36,946 bases of DNA from Minisyncoccota bacterium (lineage in GTDB: Bacteria; Patescibacteriota; Minisyncoccia; Phycocordibacterales; UBA2100): positions 1 through 36,946 of the forward strand of contig JAGOTU010000002.1 of NCBI GenBank assembly GCA_018061585.1, given 5' to 3'. Position 1 is the first letter of the stretch, and the number at the start of each line of letters is the position of its first letter. A program made the translations under genes and the position numbers. This document shows, one piece after another, positions 1-8,001 of this stretch. The notes below the pieces were generated by a model. That model searched no databases. It was not told the DNA's origin and worked only from the letters and a program-made list of their open reading frames with translations.

Positions 1-496
1 CGTCAGAACCACCAAAGCCCTGGAATCCGCCTTCCCATGTGCTTGAATCGGAGGTTATAACCAAGCAAATATTGGAGTCAGACGGGGCATTGAAGTAGTT
101 GATCGTCCAGTCAACGGTGTCACCAATGCGATATGTAGCACCTGAGATACCGACGAACGAGATAGAAGCGCCTCCGACGGGCGTTTCGGTATCCGGTACA
201 CAGCGCGGAGCTGCCTGGCAGCCGTTCGAGAGGTATTCGCCTCCGACCAGATGCTCGCCAGGTGCGCAGAGCGGAGCACTATAGACCGGACAGTAATTCG
301 GTGGTGTCGGAAGAGGAGATGTGCGCGATGCGATGATCTGCTGCAACAGCGTGGTGAGCTGAACGATCAACTGCTGTAGCTGCTGGACCGAGGGGTTTTG
401 CGGGATCGCAGGAATCTCGTATGAAAGCGCACTTGCGCCCACTGGAACCAAAACCATCAAAAGGGCTACCGCCCCCGAAACAATATGCTTAGACAT
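1..496 (-). CDS. Exported protein, C-terminus cut by window edge
   Basis: An open frame runs from an ATG at 496 through position 1 without a stop, so about 165 N-terminal residues are visible. Residues 1-24 are a signal peptide: short basic start, hydrophobic core and a cleavage-like SALS site. A Gln/Leu-rich amphipathic stretch follows (about 30-55), then a Cys-rich segment with a CAPGEH motif (about 70-105), then the start of a beta-rich Ig-like domain. The signal peptide plus short coiled segment plus Cys-rich module matches the exported protein at 19579-21186, so they are probably related surface or secreted proteins. No function is recognised. The leader upstream is about 20 nt with a TATAGG box and a purine-rich stretch touching the ATG. 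Confidence 0.8.
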   Translation of the reverse strand, partial: MSKHIVSGAVALLMVLVPVGASALSYEIPAIPQNPSVQQLQQLIVQLTTLLQQIIASRTSPLPTPPNYCPVYSAPLCAPGEHLVGGEYLSNGCQAAPRCVPDTETPVGGASISFVGISGATYRIGDTVDWTINYFNAPSDSNICLVITSDSSTWEGGFQGFGGSD

Positions 497-660
497 CTCT
501 CTAATGTGCTAGTCCTATAAAAAGAAACCGACACCACTAGAGAGAAAGTGGTATGAGTAGTATTGCATGAATATCTCATCAGTGATGTCCGATAGAGCGA
601 AGCTGTGGATAACGGACATACGACATCATTTGGAAATACTTAGTTCATACGGACATGCAA

Positions 661-690
661 TAAGAACCCGCCTCATGAGGCGGGTTCTTA
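661..690 (-). terminator. Perfect-palindrome terminator
   Basis: A 30-nt perfect palindrome with a CCCGCC/GGCGGG core and short T-rich flanks on both strands lies just past the stop of the minus-strand gene at 715-1617. It probably ends that transcript. The T tract is short. Confidence 0.7.
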
Positions 691-714
691 TCAGCTGTCC
701 GTTAAACAAGCTCC

Positions 715-1617
715 TTAGTACAGGATCGAGGCGCCATTGAACGTACAGCGGGTATTACGTCCGGGGTTGTTTGTCTTCTCTGTCTTGCAGCGGGATTCCG
801 CATTCGTAAGTGTAATACCCGGGAAAGTGAATAGTGGTACCTCACCGTCCAAAAGGACAAATGTGCCGATCTGGTCGATGGCGGTTGCCGGCGGCCTGGG
901 CACAGTGAACACGGACGAAGCGGCTATCTTTTGAGCCGTCGAACTGCTTTGCGCCTGAAAGGCGAATGTGCGCCCCGCGAATTCCCCGAGCATAGGGAAC
1001 GTCACGTTGCCGTTACCGCCGGTCGCGAGCGGACTGAATCCGCCGGCTTCGACACGTTTGCCTGTGACGGGATCGATGAGCACGATGTGTGTTTGTGGTG
1101 GCATGGCATAGAAAAGCACTTTGACGGAGTCGAGCGTAACAGCGCCAATCTCGAGACGGAGGGTTTCCGGCGCAGGCGTGATGACCCTGTTTTGCCGTAG
1201 AGGGACCGGAACCGGGTAGTTCAGCATGGGGGTCTGTTGTTGGTATGTGCTATTTGAGGGGGTCGAGACGTTCGACCGTACTCCAGCGGCGCAGACCGCC
1301 GCAATACGTAATCGTGTTCTCGTGCCGACCGCACCGTACCCGTTGGCTGCAGGTGATCCACTTGATACGATCCCTTGCTCACGCTGGAAAGCCTGGACCG
1401 CCTTCTCGGTCTTGAGTCCGTAGACACCGATAACGTAGATGCGCTCCAAGAGGCCCCTATCTGCGAGGAACACCTGAAGCGCACGCACATCTTCTCCGGT
1501 CGCGTTGCGCGCAAGAGACCGGGTAAGCGATGGGCATGAGGCTGCCGAAGTAATAAACGGCGCTGCCAACACCGCTGCACAGAGAAGAGCGGCGCTCGCG
1601 CGGGGGATGTATTTCAT
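715..1617 (-). CDS. Exported peptidoglycan-binding-domain protein
   Basis: A 300-residue protein. Residues 1-25 are a signal peptide ending in ITSAAS. Residues about 35-110 match a PG_binding_1 module, with the family's GEDVRALQ, FLADRG, VYGLKTEKAVQAFQ and AVGTRT segments; this fold is known for binding peptidoglycan stem peptides. The remaining ~190 residues are Pro- and Val-rich and beta-like, with four cysteines near the C-terminus; I do not recognise them. ATG 1617 is chosen because it puts the signal peptide at the N-terminus; an in-frame GTG at 1635 would add six residues. The likely role is an exported protein held at the cell wall. No enzymatic domain is visible. Confidence 0.82.
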   Translation of the reverse strand: MKYIPRASAALLCAAVLAAPFITSAASCPSLTRSLARNATGEDVRALQVFLADRGLLERIYVIGVYGLKTEKAVQAFQREQGIVSSGSPAANGYGAVGTRTRLRIAAVCAAGVRSNVSTPSNSTYQQQTPMLNYPVPVPLRQNRVITPAPETLRLEIGAVTLDSVKVLFYAMPPQTHIVLIDPVTGKRVEAGGFSPLATGGNGNVTFPMLGEFAGRTFAFQAQSSSTAQKIAASSVFTVPRPPATAIDQIGTFVLLDGEVPLFTFPGITLTNAESRCKTEKTNNPGRNTRCTFNGASILY

Positions 1618-1718
1618 TGCCTCATTCTCGCACACCTCAAAACGACAAAATCCGCCTTCACGTGGTTTTGTGAAAAACGGGATTCCTCGCTGACACGCGA
1701 TCTCTGAAAGTTGTCCGC

Positions 1719-3473
1719 TTAGCGCTCGTTGTAATCAGGTGCAAGTAAAACCGAAGCGGATTCGCGTAATGTACTCGGCGTGACGGACGGAAACGCGACG
1801 CAATTGAGGGTAAAATGTGTCACTTCAGTGATCGGCGAAGTGGCGTAACCCCACGATGGGGATGAAGTTTGTGTCCACACATCTCCGTTGGTTCCGGTGA
1901 CCGTGCAGCTTTGTGCATTGCGGACATTCCAATATAAGCGCGACGAGTCACGCGAGCGGACTAACCCCGGGCGAGCTTGGAGATGCCCCGATGCCATAAA
2001 GACGCTTCCGTTTCCGGATGTACCGGTCGTACTCGTTGCAGAAAACGAGGTAAATGTCATTGCGTCATACTGACACGTACTTTTTCCCGCAGAACAATAG
2101 CTTGGCGCTGTGCAGGTTGCGACCGTCGAGGTTGAACATGCCGCATTCGAGTATTGGACATTGTTACCGGAGCACGAGTAAGTGGGTGCGCAGGAGCACG
2201 ATGCATATTGGTACGATGCGCTACCCGATAGCACGCCGTTGGTGCAGGTGCGTGTTTGCGACACCGTTCCCGAGCTGCAGGTCTGCCCGACTGGCGCGGT
2301 TTGCGATGTGTAGAAGGTCTTCGATGTGCCGTGCGGCACCGTCACACCATCGAGTGTGCAATTTGTGGCCGTGCCCACCGTACACGATGCATACGCATAC
2401 GTACCCGAGAGGGTTCCATCAGTACAAGTTCGCGTTTGCGATACGCATGAGTTACCGTATGCAACGTTCGATGCTTGATACGTAGTGACGGATGCGCCGT
2501 GCAGTATGGTATTCCCATTCAATGTGCACGAACGATTCACGGTGACCGTGCGGCTGCAATTCGCAGTACCACCCGGTCCGGTCGCTGTACCGGTGTATGT
2601 GATCGTGGCTGATGGATATACTGTCGCACCATTCGAGGCATTTGCCGTAACATAGCCGACTCCCGTTATGTAAAAGGTGGTGGCGTTAGCTGAGACCCAC
2701 GTGAGTGAAGTGCCGCTTGGTTGATTGATGGTGGTGGGCGCAGCGTTGATGGAGCAGGAGGGTGTAGCAATTGTGGTCCATGAGACCGTCACCGAACCAG
2801 GTGCTCCCGCACCACCCGGTGGAGCATATGCTGCGATCGTTATGCCGGATGCGACGCCGCCGGCTCCTCCGGAGCCGACTACAACAGAGAGCACTGATCC
2901 TGGCGTAAGCGCGCCGACCGGATACGTTGTGACGACGCGCCCACCGGCGCCGCCCGAGGCTCCGCACATTGGCGCACCGGAGAGGTTGCATGTACTGCCT
3001 TGCCCCCCGATACCACCCGAGGCCCCTCCTCCGGTAGTAATGGCCCCGCCCGAGCCTCCACCGGGTGACCCCGGTGAAGCTGGGATCGACCATGTATACA
3101 ACCAATCAGCTCCTTGAGGTGCCCCTGTGCCGCCGTATGCAACCATGCCACTACCGAATCGTGAACTTCCCCCGTTGGAACCAGCCTGAAACACACAACT
3201 ATTCCCCAGATATACGCTCCCACACATCTTGGTCCCGATCGTGACACCCAACCCCTCTACTCGGCCACTGCTTCCTCCGCCGCCCGCACCGTTCACTGTG
3301 ACAGTAAGCGATCCGTACGTCGGTACGGTAAATGTGTAGTTTCCCGGCACTGAAAATGTCTGAGATCCGCTCGCCGAAGCGGACTGTGGAACGAAGGACA
3401 GTATAAGGATACTGAGGATGAGTATCCCAATCTGAATCCCTCCTTTATGGTTTGAGTATCGGCCGCTATACAT
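1719..3473 (-). CDS. Glycine-rich, Cys-repeat surface protein (adhesin-like)
   Basis: A 584-residue exported protein. A hydrophobic export signal lies at about 12-34 (ends QSASA). Residues about 36-235 are a glycine-rich domain opening with FSVPGNYTFTVP and GAGGGG, like the Gly_rich_2 family of phage-fibre and surface proteins. An Ig-like segment follows (about 236-315), then two tandem ~50-residue Cys repeats (C-x-L-x-G ... HG ... QTRTC-x-x-G-x-LSG ... YASC). The C-terminal domain (about 465-575) has a YWNV-x-N-x-x-SC-TV-TG motif often seen in parcubacterial surface proteins. It starts 3 nt after the stop of the cupredoxin-like gene, so the two are probably co-transcribed. No membrane anchor is seen at the C-terminus. 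Adhesion or a surface layer is an inference. Confidence 0.8.
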   Translation of the reverse strand: MYSGRYSNHKGGIQIGILILSILILSFVPQSASASGSQTFSVPGNYTFTVPTYGSLTVTVNGAGGGGSSGRVEGLGVTIGTKMCGSVYLGNSCVFQAGSNGGSSRFGSGMVAYGGTGAPQGADWLYTWSIPASPGSPGGGSGGAITTGGGASGGIGGQGSTCNLSGAPMCGASGGAGGRVVTTYPVGALTPGSVLSVVVGSGGAGGVASGITIAAYAPPGGAGAPGSVTVSWTTIATPSCSINAAPTTINQPSGTSLTWVSANATTFYITGVGYVTANASNGATVYPSATITYTGTATGPGGTANCSRTVTVNRSCTLNGNTILHGASVTTYQASNVAYGNSCVSQTRTCTDGTLSGTYAYASCTVGTATNCTLDGVTVPHGTSKTFYTSQTAPVGQTCSSGTVSQTRTCTNGVLSGSASYQYASCSCAPTYSCSGNNVQYSNAACSTSTVATCTAPSYCSAGKSTCQYDAMTFTSFSATSTTGTSGNGSVFMASGHLQARPGLVRSRDSSRLYWNVRNAQSCTVTGTNGDVWTQTSSPSWGYATSPITEVTHFTLNCVAFPSVTPSTLRESASVLLAPDYNER

Positions 3474-3476
3474 ATT

Positions 3477-3983
3477 TTATTGAACCTGGATCATCCCAAC
3501 GCTTTCCGGCGCGGCATTGTTGCGGTACGACCATTCACCGATTGCATTGAATGAAAATTCCCAAAATTCCAGTGGTCTTAGAGAGACACAAGAGTCAAAA
3601 GCGCTTTGTCCGCATGATTCGCGAGCTCCTAAAGGATACAAACGATTGCTTTCCGATGCTGACGACGCGATCCAAAGATCGCGCGTGGAGTTGTTGGTGA
3701 ACCGGATCACCTCCCCCTTTTTTATTTTAAGCACGGGCGGTTCAAATCCATGGTCGGTATACGATACGAGATGCTGGAATCCCGTACTCTTTTCGAGGAC
3801 TTCCGTCATGAGTGCGGTCATCGGCGGCGGTGCGGACGATTCCATATTCGTAAGAACGGATGGTGTCGTATCGTTATTTGCGAGACGTCTGATCACAAGG
3901 ATAACAAGGATGGTCCCCACAACCAGAGCGAGCAGTCGGTATTTCACGATGAGCGGCGCGTCCTCGCGGGGAGTAGTCTGCAT
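3477..3983 (-). CDS. Membrane-anchored cupredoxin-like protein lacking usual copper ligands
   Basis: A 168-residue protein with one membrane anchor (about 15-33) and a C-terminal cupredoxin-like beta-sandwich (about 68-168), recognised from the IKKGEVIRFTN strand, LWIAS strand, YPLG loop and closing GEWSYRNN...GMIQV strands. In copper-binding relatives histidines follow the WxAS strand and an HxH sits after GxWxY. Here these places read SASESNR and RNN, so no ligand set is complete. Cys124 and Cys132 remain and could form a disulfide. The first gene of a pair with the glycine-rich protein. A TAAACT box lies 9 nt before the ATG. A structural or protein-binding role is more likely than electron transfer; this is inference. 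Confidence 0.75.
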   Translation of the reverse strand: MQTTPREDAPLIVKYRLLALVVGTILVILVIRRLANNDTTPSVLTNMESSAPPPMTALMTEVLEKSTGFQHLVSYTDHGFEPPVLKIKKGEVIRFTNNSTRDLWIASSASESNRLYPLGARESCGQSAFDSCVSLRPLEFWEFSFNAIGEWSYRNNAAPESVGMIQVQ

Positions 3984-4013
3984 ACATCGGTTAGTTTACA
4001 GGATGCAATACAA

Positions 4014-4041
4014 CACAACCGCGCTTTTCAGCGCGGTTGTG
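4014..4041 (-). terminator. Terminator after fusA
   Basis: An 11-bp inverted repeat (core CCGCGC/GCGCGG) with a 6-nt loop lies about 60 nt past the fusA stop and is followed on the minus strand by T-rich TTGTATTG. The U tract is weak, so read-through into the cupredoxin-like gene is possible. Confidence 0.65.
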
Positions 4042-4100
4042 GTTAACTCATAGATATTCATCTATGCATTTCTTTGACCCCTGAGATCACTTTCCTCGAT

Positions 4101-6242
4101 CTATTTACGAGAAGCGACGATGTCGTCCTGCACATTTCGTGGAACCACACTGTAATGCGAGAATTCCATGTTTGGCACGCCGCGACCCTCGGTAAGCGAT
4201 CGGAGCTGTGTCGTGAACCCGAAGAGTTCAGAGAGCGGCACTTTGGAGGTGATGACCTTCGCCTGACCACGCTCACTCATCGATTCGATAGAGCCGCGTT
4301 TGGAGTTAATCATACCGGTTACGTCGCCCATGAACTTTTCCGGGACAACGACTTCGAGCTTCATAATCGGCTCGAGGATGACAGGCTTTGCCTTCTGACA
4401 TGCCTCCTGGAATGCGTTGAGTGCGGCGAGCTTGAATGCGATTTCCGAAGAGTCGACGTCGTGATAGCTGCCGTCGTAGAGATCGACTGACACATCCACC
4501 ATCGGGAAGCCTGCGAGCGTTCCGCGCTCCATGCCCTCCTTGAGGCCTTTGCGGACCGCGGGGATGTATTCCTGCGGAATAACACCTCCCTTGATGTTGT
4601 TGATGAATTCGAAGTGGTCTTCGCGCTCGACGTTGTTCTTGATCTTGGCACCCTCTTCGAGCGGCTGCAGCGGAGCCATCTTGATCTTTACGTGACCGTA
4701 CTGACCGCGACCGCCTGTCTGCTTGATGTGCTTGTACTCCACATCAGATGTTCCCTGGATCGTCTCGCGGTATGCCACCTGTGGCTTACCTGTCTTTGCG
4801 TTGACCGCGAATTCGCGCTTCATACGATCGACGATGATGTCGAGGTGCAATTCACCCATGCCTGAGACGATTGTTTCCATCGTTTCCGGATCAGATTTGA
4901 CGCGGAAGGTCGGGTCTTCGTCAGAGAGCTTGGAGAGTGCGATGCCCATCTTTTCCTGGTCGGCCTTGGTGTCCGGTTCGATGCGGAGCGATACCACCGG
5001 CTCAGGAAACACGATCGATTCGAGCGTGATCGGTGCGTCAGAGGTGCAGAGCGTGTTACCGATCTTGATCTCCTTGAGACCGACGGCCGCAGCGATTTCT
5101 CCTGCATAGACGGTCTTCACTTCTTCGCGCTTATCGGCCTGCAAGCGGACGATTCGTCCGAGGCGCTCTTTCTTGTTGTTGGCTGCATTGTAGACAGTGT
5201 CACCTGCAGAAATTGAACCGGAGTAGACACGGAAGAACGCGAGGTTGCCCACGAACGGGTCGGTCTGCAGCTTGAATACGAGTGCAGCGAACGGAAGATC
5301 GTCCGATGATGCACGAGTTTCCTCGGCGCCGGTGTCCGGATTCGTTCCGACTGCAGGCGGAAGATCGAGCGGCGACGGGAGGTAGTCGACAACAGCATCA
5401 AGCACCCGCTGTACGCCCTTGTTCTTGAGGGAAGATCCGGTGAGGACCGGGAAGATCTTGTTCTCGATCACGGCCTGTCGGAGCGTCTTCTTGAGGACTG
5501 CGAGCTCAGGGATCTTTCCTTCGATGAAGTCGGTCATGAGAGCATCGTTCGTTTCCACGATGCGCTCTACGATCTCGTCGTGGTACTTCTTGGCATCCGC
5601 CATGTACGCCTCCGGGATTTCGTGAGCAGAGACATTCTTACCCATTTCGCCCTCGAAGCGGAACATTTTCATTTCGAGCACGTCGATGACAGCCTCGAAG
5701 TCGGCTTCGGCGCCGACCGGGATCTGAAGGCGAACAGCCTTCGTGGAGAGACGATCGAGGATGGATGCGTAGGACTTTTCAAATGACGCACCTGTTCGGT
5801 CGAGCTTGTTGATGTAGCAGACACGTGGCACCTCGGCCTCTTCGGCATAGCGCCAGTTGGTCTCGGACTGCGGTTCAACGCCGGCAACGCCGTCGAATAC
5901 GACGACCGCACCGTCGAGTACGCGCATGGATCGCTTCACTTCTGAGGTGAAGTCGATGTGTCCCGGGGTGTCGATGACGTTGAAGCGGACCTTCTGAGAA
6001 AGGTCGTCGCCCATGTATGACGGATTCCAGAAGCAGGTGATCGCCGCTGCGGTAATAGTGATACCGCGTTCTCGCTCCTGTTCCATCCAGTCGGTAACGG
6101 TGTTGCCGTCATGGACTTCTCCGATCTTGTGAGACTCCCCCGTGTAGTAGAGGATTCGCTCGGATGTGGTCGTTTTACCCGCGTCGACGTGGGCAACAAT
6201 TCCGAAGTTACGTACTTTTTCCAATGGGTAATCTCGTGTCAT
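4101..6242 (-). CDS. fusA: Translation elongation factor G
   Basis: A 713-residue EF-G, the GTPase that drives ribosomal translocation and, with RRF, ribosome recycling. All G-domain motifs are visible: AHVDAGKT (17-24), RGITI (59-63), DTPGH (91-95) and NKLD (145-148), followed by domains II-V of normal length ending in a conserved SHYSVVP-type tail. ATG 6242 is chosen because MTRDYPLEKVRNFGI is the family start; the frame stays open upstream without homology. No Shine-Dalgarno precedes it. The gene stands alone with its own promoter and hairpin leader: rpsL and rpsG lie 4 kb away with opposite-strand genes between, and no tuf follows, so the usual str operon is broken up. Confidence 0.97.
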   Translation of the reverse strand: MTRDYPLEKVRNFGIVAHVDAGKTTTSERILYYTGESHKIGEVHDGNTVTDWMEQERERGITITAAAITCFWNPSYMGDDLSQKVRFNVIDTPGHIDFTSEVKRSMRVLDGAVVVFDGVAGVEPQSETNWRYAEEAEVPRVCYINKLDRTGASFEKSYASILDRLSTKAVRLQIPVGAEADFEAVIDVLEMKMFRFEGEMGKNVSAHEIPEAYMADAKKYHDEIVERIVETNDALMTDFIEGKIPELAVLKKTLRQAVIENKIFPVLTGSSLKNKGVQRVLDAVVDYLPSPLDLPPAVGTNPDTGAEETRASSDDLPFAALVFKLQTDPFVGNLAFFRVYSGSISAGDTVYNAANNKKERLGRIVRLQADKREEVKTVYAGEIAAAVGLKEIKIGNTLCTSDAPITLESIVFPEPVVSLRIEPDTKADQEKMGIALSKLSDEDPTFRVKSDPETMETIVSGMGELHLDIIVDRMKREFAVNAKTGKPQVAYRETIQGTSDVEYKHIKQTGGRGQYGHVKIKMAPLQPLEEGAKIKNNVEREDHFEFINNIKGGVIPQEYIPAVRKGLKEGMERGTLAGFPMVDVSVDLYDGSYHDVDSSEIAFKLAALNAFQEACQKAKPVILEPIMKLEVVVPEKFMGDVTGMINSKRGSIESMSERGQAKVITSKVPLSELFGFTTQLRSLTEGRGVPNMEFSHYSVVPRNVQDDIVASRK

Positions 6243-6247
6243 ATAAC

Positions 6248-6303
6248 AAGTAAATTTTCTAAAAAAGAATCCGCCGGTGGCGGAGCCAAGTCCACGTAAT
6301 ATA
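6248..6303 (-). promoter_or_regulatory. fusA -10 box and hairpin leader
   Basis: On the minus strand a TATATT box (6303-6298) is followed 13 nt later by a 6-bp hairpin TCCGCC-ACC-GGCGGA (6284-6270), then TTCTTTTTTAG, then the ATG at 6242. A weak TTGCTT lies 17 nt before the -10. The hairpin would start about 6 nt into the transcript and looks like a small intrinsic terminator inside the leader. nusA and rpsL have similar arrangements. Confidence 0.55.
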
Positions 6304-6497
6304 GGCGAATTCACCCTAAAAAGCAAAGCGCCACACGTCTTGCTGCTAAAAGCAAAGGATTCCACTCTGACCGGGGTCCATTTTTTGAGAGCGATCGCCG
6401 ATCAGACGACCTCGACCATCTGTACGATGGCCGGCGCGTGGCTTGCTGCTGCCTACACCACAGCACGTATGTGCGGAAAGTCTGCCAGTACAGGTAT
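6304..6497. other. Divergent intergenic stretch without a gene
   Basis: Apart from the flanking fusA and 6565 promoters I see no supportable gene here. The overlapping short frames are Arg/Ser-rich and look like chance reading. A 5-bp CCATC/GATGG repeat with a 5-nt loop lies in the middle; it is too small to call. Confidence 0.4.
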
Positions 6498-6525
6498 TTG
6501 ACTCTGGGATTTATCATTGTACAAT
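6498..6525 (+). promoter_or_regulatory. Promoter of the membrane-anchored protein gene
   Basis: TTGACT (6498-6503), a 16-nt spacer and TACAAT (6520-6525). This leaves a leader of about 33 nt before GTG 6565, consistent with the Shine-Dalgarno found there. Confidence 0.7.
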
Positions 6526-6554
6526 GTAAAGAGTTAACCAGAGCAACGAACCGT

Positions 6555-6559
6555 GGAGG
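6555..6559 (+). promoter_or_regulatory. Shine-Dalgarno deciding the GTG start
   Basis: GGAGG sits 5 nt before GTG 6565 and inside the longer reading from GTG 6553, so the downstream GTG is the real start. Confidence 0.75.
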
Positions 6560-6564
6560 TTTCC

Positions 6565-7068
6565 GTGACCTTTAAAAAGAAGCTGTTTTTCTACCTCGCG
6601 GCCGGGATCATCGTGATCATCGGCGCATTCTTTGGCGGCCTGTTCTCGATCGGCAAAGTGAACGATTCGCGCAGCTATTCGACCGCAATCGACGCGATCA
6701 ATGCGTACGAGGGTCGGAACATGGCCGTCGTCTACTACTTCGAGAAGGTGCGTAACGACAACGCGACCGCCGCAAAGATCAAGGAGATGGCTGCCGAAGC
6801 TCGCAAGATCGGCGAATCCCTCCGCGACGCCTTCGCACTCGCTGAGCCGCTTCCGTTCGGCGATACACGCGCAAAGTTCGAGCGCTTTGCAGAGATCCAG
6901 TGCGGTATCTCGAAGACGGTCGACGACCAGAACTTCCGTCGGACGCCGGCATGGATGCAGGTTTCTCAGCGCACCGGTATCTACAATACCGCTGTGCAGA
7001 ACAACTTCAGCCTCTACGAACGGACGTTCGGTACCAACAAACTGCTCTTTCGCGACTGCCCGTCATAA
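6565..7068 (+). CDS. Membrane-anchored protein of unknown function
   Basis: A 167-residue protein. A lysine-rich start (TFKKK) and one hydrophobic helix (about 6-30) form an N-terminal anchor, followed by a ~135-residue extracytoplasmic helical domain rich in Ala, Lys and Glu with two cysteines (in IQCGIS and RDCPS) that could pair. The arrangement resembles small N-anchored four-helix sensory or pilin-like domains, but there is no G-FTLIE-type prepilin site and I recognise no family. It stands alone between its own promoter and a strong terminator. GTG start with a good Shine-Dalgarno. Confidence 0.8.
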   Translation: MTFKKKLFFYLAAGIIVIIGAFFGGLFSIGKVNDSRSYSTAIDAINAYEGRNMAVVYYFEKVRNDNATAAKIKEMAAEARKIGESLRDAFALAEPLPFGDTRAKFERFAEIQCGISKTVDDQNFRRTPAWMQVSQRTGIYNTAVQNNFSLYERTFGTNKLLFRDCPS

Positions 7069-7090
7069 TTCGGCCGGTCACGGAAACCTT

Positions 7091-7119
7091 CGGGCCGCTC
7101 TCTGAGCGGCCCGTTTTTT
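7091..7119 (+). terminator. Rho-independent terminator
   Basis: Stem CGGGCCGCT/AGCGGCCCG with a 5-nt loop, then six T's. It ends the 6565 transcript. Confidence 0.9.
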
Positions 7120-7138
7120 GGAAAGAGGACTAGAAAGA

Positions 7139-7804
7139 TTACCAATTGATAGGCGCAGCTCCCATCTTTGCGAGATAATCGTTTGCCTTAGAGAACGGTT
7201 TTGATCCGAAGAATCCGTTGTGCGCGGAGAGCGGTGACGGGTGAGCTGATTCGATCACGAAATGTTTCGAGCGATCGATGTGTGCACCTTTTTTCTTTGC
7301 ATAGTTTCCCCACAAAATGAATACGATCCCTTCGCGTTCGTCATTGAGTTTTTTGATCGCAGCATCTGTGAATTCCTCCCACCCCTTCCCCTGATGCGAT
7401 CCCGCATTCGATGCGCGCACGGTCAGTGTCGCATTGAGTAGCAGCACACCCTGCGCAGCCCAGCGCCCGAGATCGGTGTCTCGACTAACAGGGCGACCGA
7501 GATCGCTCTCAAGTTCTTTAAAGATATTTTGAAGGGACGGCGGAGCCTGTACCCCCTGATTCACTGCAAAGCAGAGTCCGTTTGCCTGTCCGTCCCCATG
7601 ATACGGATCTTGTCCGAGTATCACGACATTTACGGAGTTGAATGGCGTTTCATCAAACGCACGAAAGACATGCTTAGGGTTCGGGTAGACCGTCACATTC
7701 TGGTATTCGGTGCGAACGAACGAAGATAGGTTCCTGAAATACTCCTTATTGAACTCGTTCGCGAGGTGCCGCTTCCAACTCTCTTCGATCTTCACATCCT
7801 TCAT
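7139..7804 (-). CDS. ung: Uracil-DNA glycosylase, family 1
   Basis: A 221-residue family 1 uracil-DNA glycosylase that removes uracil from DNA to start base excision repair. The water-activating motif GQDPYHG (64-70, catalytic Asp66), the LLLNATLTVR segment (121-130) and the C-terminal HPSPLSA loop (188-194, His188) are intact, and the length is normal for the family. It starts 12 nt after the stop of a 25-residue membrane peptide gene, so the two probably share a transcript. Confidence 0.97.
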   Translation of the reverse strand: MKDVKIEESWKRHLANEFNKEYFRNLSSFVRTEYQNVTVYPNPKHVFRAFDETPFNSVNVVILGQDPYHGDGQANGLCFAVNQGVQAPPSLQNIFKELESDLGRPVSRDTDLGRWAAQGVLLLNATLTVRASNAGSHQGKGWEEFTDAAIKKLNDEREGIVFILWGNYAKKKGAHIDRSKHFVIESAHPSPLSAHNGFFGSKPFSKANDYLAKMGAAPINW

Positions 7805-7816
7805 CCCGCCATCCTA

Positions 7817-7894
7817 CTAGAGAATATGGAAGAGATACAAAACGACGATAAGGCCGAGCGGGACACCCAAAAGCCACAAAACCATTCCTTTCAT
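7817..7894 (-). CDS. 25-residue single-helix membrane peptide
   Basis: ATG 7894 opens a 25-codon frame ending in TAG at 7817. The peptide is nearly all hydrophobic (begins MKGMVLWLLG, contains GLIVVLYLF) with one Lys at the N-terminus, a credible single membrane helix. Short peptides of this MKGxxLWLxG type occur in other bacteria as uncharacterised membrane proteins (from memory). A TATATC box lies 8 nt before the ATG and ung follows after 12 nt, so it may be the leaderless first gene of the ung transcript. Small size keeps this uncertain. Confidence 0.6.
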   Translation of the reverse strand: MKGMVLWLLGVPLGLIVVLYLFHIL

Positions 7895-7955
7895 ACTATT
7901 TTGATATAAGAATAATTGGCCTAGCGTAGCCATAGACGAATGAAGCGTTCGTGAT

Positions 7956-7983
7956 AAAAAACGGGTCCGCCAAAGCGGACCCG
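7956..7983 (-). terminator. Terminator after the CHAP-like gene
   Basis: Stem CGGGTCCGC/GCGGACCCG with a CAAA loop, followed on the minus strand by six T's. Confidence 0.9.
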
Positions 7984-8001
7984 AAAGATCAGAATTGCTG
8001 A

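Noticed and set aside
497..660. Possible small gene or RNA upstream of the first gene
   Set aside because: Only a 5-bp CCACT/AGTGG repeat and a TATAGG box are seen; no frame with start signals.
1221..1580. 119-codon minus-strand frame within the PG-binding gene
   Set aside because: Arg/Ser-rich out-of-frame reading of a gene with a signal peptide and known domain.
3739..3755. TTCAAATCC, resembling a tRNA T-loop
   Set aside because: Lies within the cupredoxin-like gene with no acceptor or anticodon stem around it.
6311..6517. 68-codon minus-strand frame upstream of fusA
   Set aside because: Arg/Ser-rich, runs through the fusA leader and overlaps a clear plus-strand promoter.
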